A stretch of DNA of 8,208 nt, from the NCBI GenBank assembly GCA_019419895.1, contig JAHZIE010000031.1, positions 1-8,208 on the forward strand, written 5' to 3'. The stretch comes from Clostridiales bacterium. GTDB taxonomy: Bacteria > Bacillota > Clostridia > Oscillospirales > Acutalibacteraceae. This document shows positions 6,973 to 8,208 of the stretch, one piece after another. Below the pieces are notes generated by a model. That model was not told where the DNA came from. It was given only the letters and a program-made list of their open reading frames with translations, and searched no databases. Numbering within the stretch: position 1 is the stretch's first letter; each line of letters begins with the position of its first letter. The translations under genes and the position numbers were made by a program.

Positions 6973-7002
6973 TTGCGGAAAAAGCGGGGTTCCATGTATA
7001 AT
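6973..7002 (+). promoter_or_regulatory. Sigma-A promoter of rpiB
   Basis: TTGCGG (6973-6978), an 18-base spacer and a perfect TATAAT (6997-7002) lie in the short gap after tsaB. A start near 7009 gives a leader of about 30 bases. GGGAGGA (7024-7030), 7 bases before the rpiB ATG, is a strong ribosome binding site. Confidence 0.7.
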
Positions 7003-7037
7003 AGAAAGTAAGGAATAAGAATTGGGAGGATTATGCA

Positions 7038-7481
7038 ATGATAGGCGTAGGATGTGATCACGGCGGTTTTAATATCAAAACGGCTGTGATAGAATATCTC
7101 AAAAAAGAGGGAATTGACTTCGAGGATGTGGGAACCTTCAATACCGATTCGATCAATTATGCTCCAATTGCCGCAAAGGTAGCTCATGGAGTAGCGGATG
7201 GAAAATATGAAAAAGGGCTTCTTTTTTGCGGCACGGGAATTGGTATGTCCCTGGCTGCCAATAAGGTGAAAGGAATCCGGGCGGCTTGCTGTTCCGATGC
7301 TTTCAGCGCGGAGTTTACCCGCAGGCATAATGACGCAAATATCCTGTGCCTTGGCGGCCGGGTGGTGGATGAGGAAAAAGCGGTGCAGCTGGTTTCTCTC
7401 TTCCTTCATACGCCCTTTGAAGGGGGAAGGCATGCGGTAAGAATCGCGGAAATCGCCAAGATTGAGAATGGAGAATTATAA
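7038..7481 (+). CDS. rpiB: RpiB/LacA-family sugar-phosphate isomerase (probable ribose-5-phosphate isomerase B)
   Basis: The family interconverts ribose 5-phosphate and ribulose 5-phosphate in the pentose phosphate pathway; close relatives act on allose 6-phosphate or, as LacAB, galactose 6-phosphate. The 147 residues match the usual length. Motifs are GCDHGGF (5-11) with the substrate-binding Asp-His pair, LLFCGTGIGMSLAANK (61-76) with Cys64 in the place of the catalytic base of the Cys-type enzymes, and RRHNDANILCLGGRV (95-109) with His97, the residue linked to ring opening. The Cys makes it resemble the E. coli type rather than the Glu type of actinobacteria. It has its own promoter and terminator, so it may be a single-gene unit. 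Ribose 5-phosphate is the most likely substrate, but this is not proven from sequence. Confidence 0.93.
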   Translation: MIGVGCDHGGFNIKTAVIEYLKKEGIDFEDVGTFNTDSINYAPIAAKVAHGVADGKYEKGLLFCGTGIGMSLAANKVKGIRAACCSDAFSAEFTRRHNDANILCLGGRVVDEEKAVQLVSLFLHTPFEGGRHAVRIAEIAKIENGEL

Positions 7482-7501
7482 AAACTGAAAAGCTCCGATA
7501 C

Positions 7502-7535
7502 AAAAAGGTTCTCAGATTTTCTGGGAACCTTTTTT
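7502..7535 (+). terminator. Rho-independent terminator after rpiB
   Basis: AAAAAGGTTCTCAG (7502-7515) pairs with CTGGGAACCTTTTT (7521-7534) through one G-U wobble, leaving an ATTTT loop and a T run at 7530-7535. The A run on the other side means it could also act on the minus strand. Confidence 0.92.
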
Positions 7536-7981
7536 ACTGTTTGTTTTAAAGCGTATAAGGGGATAAAAGAAAAAACGATGGTTTCAGCGGCAAGAGAATT
7601 ATAAATAATGGGGAGATACCATCTTCTCTGATTTTCCAGAAAATATGTGGAAAGGGAACAGTTTTGTGTATCTTTCCTGTAAAAAATGTGCCGAACTAAA
7701 TCAGCGGTCTTGGCCGGATAGAGAATTCCGTATCGTTTCCAAAAACAGCATGGAAAAGTGTGAAGGCTCAATATGCAAGGTTATAACAGGTATCTAATTT
7801 GTTGGATTTCTATTCAAGTCTGCAGGGTCGGAAGAAAAAATTGAAGGAAAATATCCGTAAGAACCAGAGCCTGGCCCATATAAAAACTTTGGTATTCAAA
7901 ACAGAAGGAACAATTTGGCCCGGCTCCGGAAAAATACGGTAAGAAGATGCATAAAGGAAACTGTTGGATGAATAATTTAAT

Positions 7982-8003
7982 ATATGGGAAACATATGGGA
8001 AAC
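7982..8003. repeat. 11-base perfect tandem duplication
   Basis: ATATGGGAAAC occurs twice head to tail, at 7982-7992 and 7993-8003. The unit length is not a multiple of three, so gain or loss of a copy would change the frame of anything translated through it. Confidence 0.9.
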
Positions 8004-8060
8004 GATTGGTATCAAATCTCCGGAACTGGCAGAACGTCCCGGAAAAAAGAGGATGACTCT

Positions 8061-8068
8061 AGAGGAGG
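8061..8068 (+). promoter_or_regulatory. Strong ribosome binding site for the secreted-protein gene
   Basis: AGAGGAGG ends 7 bases before the ATG at 8076. It supports that start over in-frame upstream ATGs at 7947, 7968 and 7995. Confidence 0.8.
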
Positions 8069-8075
8069 CGCACAT

Positions 8076-8208
8076 ATGAAAACAGGAAAGAGGCGATTGC
8101 TGACTGCCGGATTGATTATGCTTTTTCTGCTGTCATCGGCGGTGTGGCCAATGGGAAAAGAGATTTCCGCGGAAGAACCGTCCACCTCCTCGCTTCGTCC
8201 ATCGGACT
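8076..8208 (+). CDS. Secreted or envelope protein, N-terminal fragment with Sec signal peptide
   Basis: Only 44 residues are visible before the window edge. The N terminus is a classic Sec signal: a basic MKTGKRR, a hydrophobic core at about residues 8-26 (LLTAGLIMLFLLSSAVWPM) and a likely signal peptidase I site after ISA (30-32), leaving EEPSTSSLRPSD as the start of the mature part. No Leu-x-x-Cys lipobox is present, so it is not a typical lipoprotein. The Ser/Pro-rich stretch after the cleavage site may be a linker. The function cannot be named from this fragment; secreted peptidases, cell-wall hydrolases and binding proteins all fit. The start at 8076 is chosen for its strong ribosome binding site and for placing the signal peptide at the N terminus. 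Confidence 0.75.
   Translation, partial: MKTGKRRLLTAGLIMLFLLSSAVWPMGKEISAEEPSTSSLRPSD

Larger units (their letters stand above)
7536..8075 (+). other. 540-base gap before the secreted-protein gene, no confident gene
   Basis: Between the rpiB terminator and the ATG at 8076 I find no recognisable gene. Short open frames exist: 7609-7797 (from the ATG at 7645 it gives 50 residues, with CKKC and CEGSIC motifs) and 7787-7942 (basic, no ATG). Neither has a ribosome binding site. The frame of the downstream gene is open back to 7884. Small hairpins are possible at 7612-7626 (GGAGAT/ATCTTC) and 7633-7653 (TTTCCA/TGGAAA). No near-consensus sigma-A promoter stands out, so transcription of the next gene may rely on another sigma factor or a weak promoter. 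Confidence 0.55.

Noticed and set aside
7406..7771. 121-residue minus-strand open frame overlapping the rpiB end
   Set aside because: It crosses the rpiB terminator hairpin and the catalytic gene's C terminus, and no motif was seen.

Overview
The window looks like a piece of a Firmicutes chromosome, most likely a clostridial (Lachnospiraceae-like) genome. The reasons are moderate GC, strong AGGAGG-type ribosome binding sites, sigma-A promoters of the TTGAAC-17-TATAAT type, occasional TTG starts, and protein sequences that match clostridial forms of Fhs, TsaE/TsaB, RpiB and a SEDS-family protein. No mobile element, CRISPR array, rRNA or tRNA was recognised.

Layout. (1) Positions 1-2202, plus strand: the C-terminal end of a ROK-family sugar kinase (or ROK regulator), then a 656-residue cytoplasmic protein that looks like an (alpha/alpha)-barrel carbohydrate-active enzyme behind a Rossmann-like N-terminal domain. 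They are 15 bases apart and probably form the end of a sugar-use operon. (2) 2203-2618: 416 bases without a convincing gene, holding hairpins, including a strong minus-strand terminator. (3) 2619-3782, minus strand: a RodA/FtsW/SpoVE-family peptidoglycan polymerase with a TTG start and a leader of about 150 bases. (4) 3783-4042: a divergent control region with two back-to-back promoters of matching design; a perfect 17-base palindrome fills the spacer of the fhs-side promoter. (5) 4043-6935, plus strand: fhs (formate-tetrahydrofolate ligase), tsaE and tsaB (two subunits of the tRNA t6A37 machinery), probably one transcript. (6) 7038-7481: rpiB-like sugar-phosphate isomerase with its own promoter and a clear terminator at 7502-7535. 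(7) 7536-8075: 540 bases without a confident gene, with an 11-base tandem duplication near its end. (8) 8076 to the window end: the start of a secreted protein with a Sec signal peptide, cut by the window edge.

Most of the window is housekeeping: one-carbon metabolism, tRNA modification, cell-wall synthesis and pentose phosphate metabolism. The two least explained items are the unassigned barrel enzyme next to the ROK gene and the operator-like palindrome in the fhs promoter. I found no sequence evidence for a defence system or other exotic locus.
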